From Trematomus loennbergii (lineage: Eukaryota; Chordata; Actinopteri; Perciformes; Nototheniidae), in the NCBI GenBank assembly GCA_012861695.1, contig JAAOOA010000002.1:24613398-24677397 (forward strand): 64,000 nt of DNA. The letters are read 5' to 3'. A program made the position numbers and the translations under genes. Within the stretch, counting starts at the first letter, position 1; every line of letters begins with the position of its first letter. The notes under the pieces were generated by a model, which was not told the origin of the DNA, did not search any database, and saw only the letters and a list, made by a program, of their open reading frames with translations. Shown here in pieces: positions 13,563 through 27,402 of the stretch.

Positions 13563-15909
13563 TGTATGCACGTGCGCTGACAGGGTGCCATATCAAGAGG
13601 TATTCTTAGGTCTGACAACCAATAGATTACTTTTGTTCTTGCACAGCTCCCTGATGAAACAACTGTATTCACATCTGAACACAAAAAGCTCTAAGATGAT
13701 CATTTTGAAGCCTTTTTTATTCATGCCATTCCCTCTTTTCCCTTTTTTCGTGTGGCTTGGTGAAAACCAATATTACAACAGTGTTTTTAATAACCTATTA
13801 AACTCCCATTCATTACAGTATGACATCTTCTGGCTCAGAATACAGGGCGAATTAGCACATTGAACTCTTTCTAAATATGCAAAAAACATTAACCTTCACA
13901 AATAGATAAACTAGAATTAGCTGTTGTGATAACAGGTTTATGATATATCCTATTATCCCACGAGCCTATTGTGTTCTATATGTTTTCTTGTGAGAAATTA
14001 GACTCTAGATATTCGCTTAAGTTTAAGTTACGTTTATACAAGTGTATTCAAAGTAGGCAGAGAAGACTGGACATATTTTAGAGCCAAGTCCAAGGCTTCA
14101 GGACAGACGAGAAGGGCAACATTTGTCCTAAAGGTTGTTCCATTCCTCAACCTCCAACTATCCCTGTCCTTCTACACACCCTGCAAGCTTCATTTGTCTT
14201 ATATTGTCCTTTAATTTAAAGAACAGTTTGACCTCTAAAAATTGCTTGTTTTTTTACTTAGAAATTTAGTTCGAAAGGAAATTTGAACTAAAGTGAACAA
14301 AACATTTTAACTACTCGATGAAAACGGTCATCTTTGGACCTTAAACTTATATGTTGTGAAAGACGCTATTATATGTTTTCGCAGATCTTGCCTTAACTTA
14401 CAGTATAAGAGGCAATAAAAATCATTGGATTTCCTTCAAATTTTGTTTTTTGATACAACCATACCTCTTTTTGCTACTATGATACTGTATACAGTAATGG
14501 TAAATTGACTTTATATATTTATATAGCAACGTTTTAGTTATATAGCAACTTTATTCTTAAAAGCACTTTTATATGACATGCCATTTACTCATTAAACAAT
14601 TCCAACACTGATGGCAGAGCCTTAATCATGATATTGTTTCAAGATTTAATTGTTTATCATTCCTTTAATACATATTAAACCATTATGGGCAACTTGACAA
14701 CTCAGTGAGCACTGCTCTATGGAAAGATTGGATTTGATATGAGTTTTGCACCAATGATGATGTAGTCAACTGGCTAGTTAGTGTACACATTAATCATTTC
14801 TTATTTTGTTTCCCTACAAAATGCCCTGAATAATGCAAATATTGAACTATCTATATACTGTTGTGACTGTATTTTTTGTATATCTCTATCATTATTGTCA
14901 CTATCTAATACTTTTCTGCCTTGGGCTATTAGCATCAGTCAGCAAATCAGCTATCCTTTGTTTTTGCTGTCTATGCAATGCAACATTTGTTATGCTGGAA
15001 TGTGTCGAGCTTGGGGGCAGTAGAAATATTGCTTGCAGCAAACATTTCCAGCGGCAGATACTTTAATGAGAAATGTTGTCAAAAAGTATTTACTTTCCTC
15101 CCTTTTTACAGCATGCATCTTGAGCGCTCAGATAGCTTTGCTTGCATATTTTTGGTTCTCTCACAGTAGGTGTAATGGCAGGGAAAAAGACTCAGGTGGT
15201 ACAAGTCATGAGAAATAACTCACTACAGCCTGACAAAGTGGTGGGGCCGGCCATGACTCAAGATAGGTACAATGTTTGTGTAACAAGAGAAAAGTGTTAG
15301 TCAATAAGTCATTTCTTTGCAATCTTTGAAAATACTTGATGTTCTCCTCGATGATGTGATATAGATGATGGAGAAAGGCAAAGGCATATGAGACAGATGC
15401 GAGAGAACAACCTGGATGAGAGGACAAAGAAAAGGAGGGAGACATCTTAGTATTCAAATGGTGTTTACTCTGTGACTCACTGTACACTAAACACACTTGG
15501 CATGTTAGCATAATCACACAGGATATGTCAAAGGACAATGGCAACCTTTTTGGCAGACTCTTTTGGGCAGCAAATGAATTACTTAGTGAATCATATTTAA
15601 ATAGTGCAGTTCCTGGAGGGGGAAGGTTGTGACCAGTGGAGCTTGTGAAATAAAGGCGAAGAGGCAGCCACACCATTGGAACACATTGAGACTTTTCTCC
15701 TGTAAGGTGGTATGTACATATTAGCCATATGACACGCATGGCAGGCAACATGCATCACTTTGTTATAGAGTGTGTTGTGAATATATCATGGAAGGCACAT
15801 ATATTATGTAAGCAGAGTAGCAATGGGTGTGTTTTCTGAGCAGAGCAAAAGATGAAGCTTCTGTGGCAAGGATGCTTCATCTCACACATGCAGCTGTGTT
15901 CACTCTCTC

Positions 15910-15929
15910 AACACACACACACACACATA

Positions 15930-15988
<59 letters not shown>

Positions 15989-16018
15989 GCACGCACACAC
16001 ACACATAAACACACACAG
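15910..16018. repeat. (CA)n microsatellite
   Basis: CA array with ATACACACATAC at the left and ATGTGCACGC plus further CA at the right. Confidence 0.97.
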
Positions 16019-19000
16019 AAGTAGCTGTGGAGGCTCAGCAGGCGTGCTGTCACCCCGACTGTCTGATTAATGACTTTTCTCCCGCTTCCTATCCTATCAT
16101 CCTCTCTGTCCCTCTCTGCCAGGTGTTGCCATTAACTGACAATGTTGCTCAGAGTAAATCAGCTGTTGGCCATACTCAGGTTGAAGCTTATCCTGTTAAG
16201 CTGTTTACATGCACTTTTAAAACCTGACAACCGACTGTTGCAGAGACTACACCTGTGAACATCTGTGGATATCTGTGCACCTGTGGTGAGCCACCCACAC
16301 TCCGATAGAATGATACTTCTATACTGTTCACTGACTTTACTGCTCATAAAAGGAGAATAACAGGAAAGGAAAAAGGAATATTCACATAATGATATCCATA
16401 GTAAATCATTTGGGAAAGTAGGCTCCCCTCATGTTTGTTCATGTGTAACAATTTTATTTGAAAACTAAATCATTTGTATATTAGATATTGAGCCTCATGT
16501 ATAAAAAGGTTGCATACAACTACCCTTTTGCTTACAATAGGGAGAGGGAATATGAACTGTTTCTTCTTAAGCATATAGAGTCTTTCACAATGAATTATTA
16601 TGTTAAATATGGTCATGATTGGTCTAGTGAAAGCCAAAGTACCACTAATGCTAAAGGTTGTCATGTAACCGTTATGCTAATCAGGAGTACTAACAGGAAG
16701 GGTCCTAGGCCTCATCTTGACATTAGCATTCCTCAGCACAGGTTTCTTGTAATTATGGTGCTGTTGAAATGTAAGCTGATACTGCCAAAACCGTCACATT
16801 GTTGTTATGGAAAATATATACTCTAATAATCCCTAATAAGCTAAATCCCTCATATGTGCCTGTCATGTGTTAAATGTGCTCTGCACTCCAAAGTGAAACC
16901 TGTTGTGACAATTTAATCGCACACTGTCCAAAGAACTATGAGAGTAAAGACATTTTAGATCATTGATCACAACATGTGTACTCAACAGTTGGCATATCTA
17001 ACAAGGTTTATGTCAAAATACCTAAATGGATTAATTTTGTTTAGATTTTTAACTTCTTAAAGTTTATTGGAAGGGATAGGCCGCCACCTATGAGCCAGAG
17101 CAGAGATAATATAAGTTATTCCCTTTAAGTCTTGAGAAGACTGAGCATCTACTGCCATGCTAGCAGCTCTGTGAGGCTGTTCTCAGGCGCAGCAGTTATT
17201 TGAGTTTACGCCAAAAACAAAAGTAGCAGCAATGTACGGCATATGGCTAAGTGTAGTGAAATGACTCTAGAAAGCTGAAGTGCTGGTCTGAACTTAGCAA
17301 GAAGCAGCTGTTTTTATTCTGCAGCCAAACCTTGTTAATAGAGCAGAGGTTAAAGGATCAACAATGCCTGAATTCTTGCCAATCAATTTAAATGACGCAT
17401 TTCACAAACAAATACAAGCAATAGGGAGGTGGGCAAATGATCAGCAAAGTCATTATACATTTTGGCACAGCGGTTATTCAACACAATTCATTGCAATCAC
17501 CACTAAATAATAGAAGCATTATTTCTTAATGGACCAAAGTAGAGGATCGACAGACATACACTGCCAGAGCCAGGCCAGAAATATAGCTTGAACTGGTAGT
17601 AAAAACATGTACAACTATAAGGCAGTTGGCATACATCTGTTTTCAATAATGCAATTAACCAAACCTCTCTTTCTGAGTAGTGGTATAGATTTAGTTGATT
17701 ACAGTAAAGATTAGATACATCTGATTCGATTAGCCTGTCGATGCTGCAGGGATCTTATTAGTGTTGCTTAACAAATGACTTCTGACAAGATTATAAAATA
17801 AGCCGTTATCTTAAAAAAATAAATGAGCGCAAGTTTTTGACTGAGGTCATGATTCAATGTGGTGGTGACTCCTGCTCAACAGCAAACATGTAACCATTCA
17901 CTAACGACAACAGAAGTCAAATCAAGTCAATAAAGAGTTGAATTTTGACACCACCCAGATTTAGTTTTTAATTATTGTTATTTTTTTTTTGAATCTGGGA
18001 CAAATGTTAAAGATGTTAATTAGGAGATAAAAGGTATTTGTTATCATTCTCATGATAATTCCTGTTGAGGGTAAATTAATTGTGTCGGGTCCCTGTGTGC
18101 TTGCTGTTTTAAAACAAATTCAGATTGGTTGGAGGGGCATAGAGTTACTTGATTAGGACAGCTTGCTGCTCCACAGGCCAACTGGCATCTAGTCAACACG
18201 CACATGCGCACACACATACACACACACAAACACACACACATAGAGTCTCTTCCTCTCTTTGTGTGTTTCTATCTCTCTTACATACTTTTGAGGCTGCCAA
18301 CAGTGTAACCACTGGTTGCAGGATCACATTATCCAAATGATAGAGACGAAAATAAATCACATTAAAGTAATGAAGTGGGGATAATCTTTGTTTAAAAAAC
18401 AAGAATAATAGCGAGGTTGGAGGACACAGGATGTAGCAACAGTGAGGGTGTAAACATGTGGGTAATAAAGAAGAAACTGGGAGGTTGACAGTGTGAGAAA
18501 GGGAAGATGATGACATACAGAAAGGGAATAGTGGTTTGTGTGTTTCCCCTCAGGGAGGCCTGAGGATGACACCAGAGTCTGTGAAGCCACCCTGTCTCTT
18601 TCTTTTTTTAAAATCTGTGTTATATTTTTAAGTCTGTGTTTCCCTTCATCAATTCTAACTGTAGTCTCCATAGGAGTTGACAATTACTCAGATGTCAGAT
18701 TCGTCATAAACCAGCAGTTTTTGCTTTCTGTTCTACCTGAGAAACATGTCAGCGAGTGCAGTTTTGTGTTTTTACTTTGCTGAGTTTGCCCTAGCACCAC
18801 TTAGTCCAGAAAGTAAAAGGTCACTGGTGGTGCTTTTAAAGCCTGTTTCTCAGTGCATCAGCTTAACTGACTAGTTAAATCTCCATCCACCAACCACTCC
18901 ACTCCACTCATACGTGAACTCTTACACCTGAAAGTGGTCACTTGACTGTCTGTGGCTAGCGCTTGGAGAGTTTACTCAGTGTACACTCATTTTTTCAGCT

Positions 19001-19038
19001 GTTAATAGGCAAAACACTGTTTAAGAAGCGCTACAATA

Positions 19039-19183
19039 GAGTGCCACAGTGACGCGTCCTAAAACCCGGAAGTAAACTCCTTCCGGTTCCTTCGACAAAA
19101 ACGCAATGCAATTTCTCCGTAGGATTTTGGAAAATAGCTCGAAATAAGGTCTGTGGTTGACCCACATTTAAGAGACGGATCAC
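19039..19183. repeat. left terminal inverted repeat
   Basis: The arm pairs with 19618-19773. It includes the motifs CCCGGAAGT, CTTCCGGTTCC, GCAATGCAATTTCTCC and AGAGACGGATCAC, each found reverse-complemented in order in the other arm. Confidence 0.85.
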
Positions 19184-19617
19184 CTTTTGTTCAGCTGGAT
19201 AATATCCACATGTCTACCCTACTTTTAAAATTTTCGAATGATAAATCTAGTTGCCAAAGGCAAAATGCTAACGTTATGCTATAAACGAACTACAGCAGGG
19301 TCTCTGCTTCAACGTCACGCCAACTTAAGATCCATATTCAAAACTACAGATTCAAAATGGTACAAGTTGAAGCTTGTAAAGTTTGTTTGAACAGTTTGCA
19401 GGAGGCAGGTACTTGCTTTCAAGCAGAACACGGGGAAAAACAAACTTAGCAGGAGTGTTACTGTTTACGTGTTCGGTGTAATGACGTAAAACGGCCTCGA
19501 CAACTTCTGTAGTCCTATTCAGCCACTTGTTAACAACCATTGTTTTTCAGACACGTAAACTCTTCAAAAATCACCAGTGGGGTCACTGCTGATGTATTTA
19601 ATGTCGTAGAACAAAAC

Positions 19618-19773
19618 GTGATCCGTCTCTTAAATGTGTGTCAACCTCAGACCTTATTTCCAGCTATTTTCCAAAATCCTATGGAGAAATTGCATTGCTT
19701 TTTTGTCGAAGGAACCGGAAGTGGTAAAATGCTAACTTACTTCCGGGTTTTAGGACGTGTCACTGTGGCACTC
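19618..19773. repeat. right terminal inverted repeat
   Basis: Reverse complement of the left arm, beginning GTGATCCGTCTCTTAAATG and ending TGTGGCACTC. About 11 bases longer than the left arm because of an internal insertion around GGTAAAATGCTAAC. Confidence 0.85.
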
Positions 19774-22184
19774 TATAGATCCTTAGCATAATGTAGGCTG
19801 TGGAATTATTAATGAAAGGTAAATCAGTGTGATTTTTGTATGATCTGTTATTAGTGAGAAACAGGAAGCAGAGCCCTGTTGTATTAAAAGGCAGTGGGAA
19901 GTATCAAAGCTTGTGGGTGATTCGATTTTTTTTTTAAAGGTCATTTTATTATATTAATCATTATCCCAAAGGTAACAGACTTTAGCCAGTTGATTTCACA
20001 AATACTACTGTACACCAACTACAATTTAAAATAGCAGAGCATCAGTAATAACATAAATAACAATAGAAAGACTACTTGGCAAAATCATTGATCGATAACG
20101 GAATATGTCACTAATTCTTGCTTGACTGAGGATATAACAAAATGATCTAGCATGAGATAATGTAGACTTTGTACAGACATATCAAACATATTTCAGACTA
20201 TTTCAGACTATTCCAGATTGACCTCACCATAGCTTTTGTGTGATTTTTTCTCTTTAAGTCACAGGAGCTCAGGAAGCAGCAGCTAGAGAGCAGGATAGAA
20301 AAACAGAGTGAAACTTGAGAAGTGTAGTTTGCCACTGTAAAGTAGAAATCTGGGGAAGAACGTATAAATATATTAAGGATCGTGTTACTTTGAGGGATAC
20401 TGCTGGATTCTTTCACACAAAAGACATTATGGCTTAAGTGAATTACATCCACTATAACTTTGCCAGAGGTCAGCAGATGTGCAACAACCCTGCAGCTGTG
20501 GGATTGAGACAAAATCAAAAAGATTATGCCTAACTGCTTTATCAGATATAATACAAAAATCTTGTATCTTACTATGAACATGCTCATTCCCACACCAAAC
20601 AGAACATTTTTCAAAAAAGTGGACCCATAACAACAATGTCTTAACCAACCACCAATACAATCAAAGTTAATATTGTTAAACTAAATTGCAATTCTATATG
20701 AAATAATCTGACCTATTCCACTGGCAAAATTAAATAAAAAACGAATGAAAGCTGTGGAGCACAAAATATTATGAAAGCAAAAATGACAGGCAGTCATTTA
20801 CGAAGGGCACGGTACAACCACTTATCACTTGCTGTAAAAAGTTGAGAAGAACATCAACTCATTGCAGTCACTCACAACTGGTAAAAAACCTGTGGTATAA
20901 AACTGGATTTAGAAACAAATCTCTTAACCGAGTATAGTGGCTATTAGAAAATCCAACTTCTCGAAATAGGACACTGAGCTGCAAACTCATTTCAGTGAAG
21001 GGATACATGAATATATAGATAAGATAATAGCTCCGGACTGTAGCACATTAAAGAGACACTTCTCATACTTTCACATAAATCAGTTCTTACTTATGTTCCC
21101 TACAGGAGGATTTCAGTCTGCTCAATCTGTGTCTTAAATGCGGACGAGATAGATTTAAGCAATTCAGAATTCTCTTCTTGGATTCCTGACTAAGCCCTCG
21201 GGGCGCAGTCGGTAGCAGACCACCATCCAACAGGCAGAGCTTTCCAAAGTCACTTCAGACTCTTTCATTTGACTTTTTTTACATTTGAAAAATAAGTAAA
21301 ATAAGGGGTAAAGCTGGAAGGCTGAAAAAGACTGTTGATATGCATGAGCTGAAATCAAGAAACACTTACAGGCAATTAAGCAGCCTCGTACATCCAACTC
21401 TTTTATTATTTTTATTCAAATGCTTAAGTTCCAGAGGAACCTAGTGCTAAATATAACTTTTACAAAGAAGGCTTTGCCATGCTTGAGTTTCTTCAGCTCT
21501 CCAGTGAAGAGTTGCTTTATATGAAGTTTAGCAATAAAGTTTGTGCAACTGCACGACTGTGAATGCATTAAACCACTGAAGCGCATTAAGTATATAGGCC
21601 GATACATTGTATCCTTAATTATTCAAGAATGCATTGATGCATATTAACAGTGTAATAAGGCTTTCTTAATCGTTGATGGTCAGACATTTGAGCACCATAA
21701 TATTTTATTTCCATCCAAATATGAACATTTTTGTGACACATGTGATACCATATTTGCTAAAGCCTCAATATTTTTCTAATAATTCAGACCACCCCTCCAT
21801 TTGGCTAAAATAAATTAAAAAATAAAGACTCCTCGCCTTTATCTGACCATCCCTTTTCCAGTTCACATTTTACATCTTTGTCTATGATAACACAAGATTG
21901 CCCTTACATCCAGACAAACAATGTGCGGTGGTAATTGATGAATAAACCATACAATTGTTTCGATTCAGTTCATAATTGGTCCATGTTTAAAGCATTTGAC
22001 TTTTAGCTGATATGAAAACTTGGTTGAGAGATCATTCCCTATCTGCCTTGAAGCTTTGATTTGTGATGTTGCATTTTAGCATATTTAAATCAGACCATAT
22101 TTACCTTATGCAAGTCTGTAGTTGCCAAGCATCTAGTATAAGTAGTTTTATGTTTCCTGGCAATATCAGATTTGGCTTTGTAAA

Positions 22185-22265
22185 GATATAATAATAATAA
22201 TAATAATAATACATTAGCTACATTTATATAGCACTTTTCCTGGTGCTCAAAGCGCTTTAAGGTAA
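22185..22265. repeat. (AAT)n run plus short dispersed repeat piece
   Basis: About eight ATA/AAT units are followed by CATTTATATAGCACTTTTCC and CTCAAAGCGCTTTAAGG. The core TTTATATAGCAC is shared with the 40.3-kb repeat, and the continuation AAAGCGCTTTA parallels AAAGTGCTGTA there. Confidence 0.6.
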
Positions 22266-23427
22266 AGAGATATAAGGTATAAAGAGATGCATCGAGTCAG
22301 CCTAAAATAACAACTGGGTTTCTTTATATACAGTGGCCCCATCCTCACTGTTCTTCATTATCCATATAACACAATGTCACATTATCCACTGTTCTAATTT
22401 GAAAATGGCTTGAGGCTTGAGAGGTTGCCTGTGCTGAATGCAATATCAGTGGGGATAAATTCAATTACATTGTTGTCTTTATAGCTGGCTATTGAATAGG
22501 AGTATAATCAAAATGGCACAATGGCTGCTGTCCTTAGGCCATTTGTGTCCCCTAAGTAGACGTCATGTAGTAAATACTGGAGATTTTTTACTAAATGGGA
22601 CTCTTTTGAGAAACTACTCAGCATGTAGCATAGGTGTCTCATGAGGATTTCTGCCTCAATGCTAACACCAAAAATGTTGCATATAATTCTCTATTATGTT
22701 ATCGCAACCCTGAATGTGAGCATTAGTGAATGCACTTACATTTTTCTACTCCGGAAAAATATGAGGATCTACATGCCAGAAAGCATTCAGTAAATTAATT
22801 AAAAGTTGAAAGAGCCGTAGAGAAAGAGTGACAGAACAATTGAGATACAGACAGGCTGCCATAAAAGTAGACATGTACAGTAGAAGAGGGTTTGATAGAG
22901 AATTACATTTGTCTGAGAATGACAACAAGCAGGTGTATTCAGAGTCTCAACAATTGTGTTACACCACAATAATTGCAAATAACCCTTCAACAATTCAACA
23001 AATATATTCATATGTTATTGTCAGCGATTGCAGTATTTTGGGCAATTCTAAAAACCAAGACTTCCAATTGGTGTCTTTAAATGAAAAATATACAGAGGGT
23101 TGAGAACGAGAAAGGACAGAGACCAACAAGCTGAGTTGACAAAGATAAAAAAGAAAGGGTGTGAAGAGGGGGTGGCTCAAAAACCAGCTAGAGACGAGAT
23201 GCAACACTGAAAGACCACATTCACCTGTTAAATTGCACAGTAATGAGGTCCGGGAGGAACCAAGTGTTGGGAATGGACCACAGGATACCGTGTGTCACAG
23301 TGACCACGGCTCATTGCAGCAATATGTGTGTGTAAATGGATTTTTTAAAATATATTACTACAGGTTGATTGGGCTATATTGCAAAGTTTAGATCAGCCAG
23401 CCCCCTCATTATAACTGCATAGACAGT

Positions 23428-23549
<122 letters not shown>

Positions 23550-26500
23550 GGTGGATAAACAGATGAAGTTCTGCAAATGATCACTGTGAATGGATGCAAC
23601 AAGGAGCAGGTGGGAGGGGGGGAGTGAGGAGGGTGAGGGGAGGCAAGCAGATATAATGGTGGGAGGAAAGACAAATTACAGTCGTGTCATAAAGGGAGGA
23701 CAGACAAATAAAACGTTTTCAAAAGATGGCAATGAAGAAGTCATTGAAAGAGGGTGAATGTATCCTATTAAAAATAAGTTTAAATATACGCAGTAATTGT
23801 AGGATTAATTCATATAGATAATAAAGTGTTGAATGTACAAATTAGGAGATCATGAATATAGAAGGGAGCGGAGCATTGGAGGGCAGGCAATTTGAGGAGG
23901 CAGTCATCACATGAGGGAAATGGAGTGAGAGGCTGACACATGTAGAGGAGGGAAACAGATGGAGGAAGAGATGACCAAATGGGGAGAGTGTTAGGATTTT
24001 GAATTGAGAGGTTGACAAAATGGAGGAAGAAGGCAATGATATGTGAGTGTGATGGTAAGCATCTAGGACACTTATCATCTCAAGGTCATGATGACTGATT
24101 TTGATTAAAATGTACTAGATATAATTGACAATGTTAATGATGGGATGTCACAAAAGTAAAACATTGTAAAGGTAAAAAGTAAAGTTTGGTTGTCAGTAAG
24201 AACAAACGGGATCTCACAAAAAGACATTTCCATATGGGAATTGGAAAACTCTGAGCTTTTGAGACCAAATGCTCACACTGTTTTTATAAACCAGCCACTT
24301 AAAATACAATTAAATGAAGTAAAACACACTGGCTAGAAACACATTTATATATACATCGTATGAGCAGGCATTCATGGCAAAATCTGACACGCCTCAAAAG
24401 TCATACTGCAAAGTCTTGGAGGTTTCGTTCGTGAACAAATAATTTTATAAGATCCATCTTGCAGTGTGACAAGCAAGTGTAAGATTGCTGTTATTGCACA
24501 GCGAGAGAGGGTTTTTGGTCAAAGAAAAGAGGTGAAAGGAGGGAAGAAAAGTACAATGGAGAGGGGGCAATGGAGGGTATAGGAGGGTGCAGAGCTTGGG
24601 ATATAAAACAAACTTGGTTATCTGGCGGACACTCCCAAGAAAAAATGTAGGAAAAAAGGGCCAGGGATGATGGTAAAATGAAATATAGGGCGCAGGGTTT
24701 AAAGGAAAACAAGGAAATTGAAAGGAGAAGCAGTGGACAGAAACAAAGAGTGTGATATACTATACCAACGGGCAAGAAGAGGCAATAGACAGACATGATA
24801 GAGGGAGAGGGAGACTGGTGGCGGTGTTGTGTGGGAGGTGGGGAGAATGCAATGGAGAGGTCAGTGTTAACTGCTGTGGTCTGGCTTTCTCCCTGAGACC
24901 TATCACAACCTATCAACTCACTCCAGTGAAACACACGCACATACTCATACACACACAATGTAGTGCCTCCCCGTCGATGTGGACAGGCTAAATAGAGAGA
25001 AATAGTAGTGCTGTAAGTGGTTGGGAGATGGAGAGAGGGGGAGATCAAATTGTTTCAGATGAGAGAGGCTGGTGCAAGATCAGACTCAGCGCGTATGTGT
25101 GTGTGTGTAGTGTGTGTTGATGGGTGTGTGTGTAATTTTGCACATGGGTGCCTTTGTGCCTTTTAGAGGGGAGATGGAATCCATTTGAGAGAAAGGGTAC
25201 TGCACCATTATTTTGTGTACGGTCTACAACCTGCCCACGCTTTGCTTGTGAGGCTGATTTGGTCAAGGTCACAGACTCGCTTAAGCCATTCTGACTTCAA
25301 AAGTTCATGCACAGTGTCAAAAGCAACATTACGGATGTGTTATTGACTACATTGTGGGGATCAAAGACCTCTAATTGCACAGTTAAGCCCAGTATGTCAC
25401 CATTTGTTAAAAGGGCCTTTAATCGTCACATTACTGTGCAGTTCAAGGAAAGGGACACTTTTGTGTTACCTGTTTTACTTATTGTGCCAGAACAGACTAA
25501 ATATCTCTTTGTTTGTAACACAGGAAATGATGTTCATGTCTGACAAACGTTAATAAAGGTTAAACGCTGATGCAGCATTGACTGAGATGTCCTGACTTTA
25601 AGTTCGTACCACGGGTCATTTGTATACACCATTTGATCCTACAGTTCCCTTAATGCTAATGCTTATCAGGCAATCCCTGGTAAATACCAACTCCACATCC
25701 TCAGTTTCTAGCACAAGCTATCTTTTAAGCAGTCTCCAACCAACAATCAGGGGCATTTCATAGACCTGACAAAGCTCCACAGCCACAGCATAATTTAACC
25801 GTCACAGTCTGAGTAGTAATCCCATGACTATCAGATGATTGGTGAAGTTACACCACTACTATTGGGTATGTTCCCTTTTAAGTATGTTCTCTTTTGATAT
25901 GATACTTTATACTTGCATGACCAATCATATTTTCCAGATTTATTCAAAAATACAAACTGACTGTTAAGGCTTTAAGTGGAGAAAGAAGAGGCAGACAGGA
26001 ATGAGAGAGGACGATAAGGGACAGCAAACAGCTGTCAATCATCGTCAGTCATGTGGAAAGTTGGCCTGGAGGCGGGGAATACAGATAATGCGTTTACTGG
26101 TCACCTGCACAAATTATCTGTGTCACCAAGGGCTTTCACCGAAACCTTTGTTTGATTTAGGGTGAGAGGGGCTCAAGATGTATAGGTAACGTAATATTAA
26201 TTTTCTTGTTCACAGTGTTGTTCTTCTCCACAGTGTTTACTTGTAATGGGTTCATGTCAAAAGGTCTTTTGGGGATCACTTCCTTCAGATTAAGAGTACA
26301 TTTTTGCTTCTCTCCATTAAGCTCGCTCACATGGAGCCATATTGATTGACACTGAGCTACTAAACAGACTTTAAAGACAGACAGAAAGGGTGAGATACCT
26401 TTTATACTGTATGCAGTAAAGTCTCTCAGGTTCTCCATGTCTGTTTATTAGCTTCCTCATTCCTCTTTGCTACCCTCCATTTCTCACTTACCCTTCTATT

Positions 26501-27260
26501 TTTGTATGTCGTCCTATCACTTTGAACTAAATGAATATATTGTTCTTTATATTTCACAGTCCAACCAGTAGAAGCTGCATGGTTGCTGACAGCGAGGATT
26601 CCTTACATGAATTAGTCATTCCCTTTATTCATTATTAAAATAAAATTACTTATCATGGTTTAAGCACAAATGTTAAATCCTCCTGCAGTCAAAACACAGA
26701 TATCTTACCAAGGGTTTAATTTCCACCGAAACTTGTGCTTTCCATCAGAAATAATTAATGTCTCCTTCTGTTGTTATTCTACTTTTTATTCCCCTTGAAT
26801 GAACTCAAATGCTTCTGCCTCAGATTCAGAAATGGCAGAGTGAATTCAAACATCAGACAGACCAACTAATCCTACTCTTTTGCAAAGTGGCTTTATTTAA
26901 GCGATAGCTACGAAAGGGAAGTATGATAACAAATGAAATAATAAATAATAAAATAAGCCAACACATATATCTGATTGAAGGTACTGTTTCAGCAAAACAG
27001 GGCTCACACTATCAGCAGGCTAATACACCGCTTGGAGTTGCAATTGTTTATCAGAGATGTGAGGACCTTATGTGCTGGAACACAGTACAAGACTGATAAT
27101 ATGAACATTAGTGTGCACAACCTTAAACATACTTATCTCTGCTGATGTGTAGGATGACTGTTTGGAGATGTATCTGTGTAGTAATGTCATTGACTGTTGT
27201 GTATGATAGATTCATACGCTTCCTCCCGCCTAATCTCTAATCCCTTGCCCAGCTGGGGCT

Positions 27261-27262
<2 letters not shown>

Positions 27263-27306
<44 letters not shown>

Positions 27307-27330
27307 TGTGGTGTGTGTGTGTGTGTGTGT

Positions 27331-27401
<71 letters not shown>

Positions 27402-27402
27402 T
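27263..27402. repeat. interrupted (GT)n microsatellite
   Basis: GT array with GG interruptions near 27300, 27310 and 27331 and a TAGG at about 27363. Confidence 0.97.

Larger units (their letters stand above)
11557..19036. other. gene-poor sequence, no gene recognised
   Basis: Only microsatellites and short CA-rich patches (about 18200-18240) stand out. The 181-codon minus-strand frame at 15206-15751 has no recognisable domain, upstream signals or repeat-free biased composition that would support it. Confidence 0.65.
19039..19773. mobile_element. 735-bp DNA transposon-like element with long terminal inverted repeats
   Basis: The left arm (19039-19183, starting GAGTGCCACAGTGACGCG) and the right arm (19618-19773, ending CACTGTGGCACTC) are inverted copies for about 145-156 bp, differing by scattered substitutions and one small indel: the right arm has an extra stretch near 19725 between its two CCGGAAGT-like motifs. 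TA flanks both ends (19037-19038, 19774-19775). The 434-bp core has no convincing transposase; its open frames are short. Most likely a non-autonomous element; the superfamily is not identified beyond an apparent TA target. Confidence 0.85.

Noticed and set aside
13241..13863. Long open frames over the GT/CA array on both strands (up to 191 codons)
   Set aside because: They translate a dinucleotide repeat into Val-Cys or His-Thr runs; no family, no independent support. The same applies to the frames at 6-314, 2529-2959, 27187-27531, 42990-43523, 46468-46882 and 61009-61308.
15206..15751. 181-codon minus-strand open frame
   Set aside because: No recognisable domain or motif, no exon-like splice context, and in a long AT-rich vertebrate window a few frames of this size are expected by chance.
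20198..20614. 138-codon minus-strand open frame
   Set aside because: No motif recognised and no splice or promoter context; probably chance.
21190..21225. tRNA/SINE A-box-like GGGGCGCAGTCGGTAGCAG
   Set aside because: No matching B box at the right distance and no cloverleaf could be drawn; too weak to call a tRNA or SINE.
24491..25048. 185-codon minus-strand open frame
   Set aside because: Lies on a purine-rich tract, giving a Ser/Pro/Leu-rich low-complexity translation with no family resemblance.
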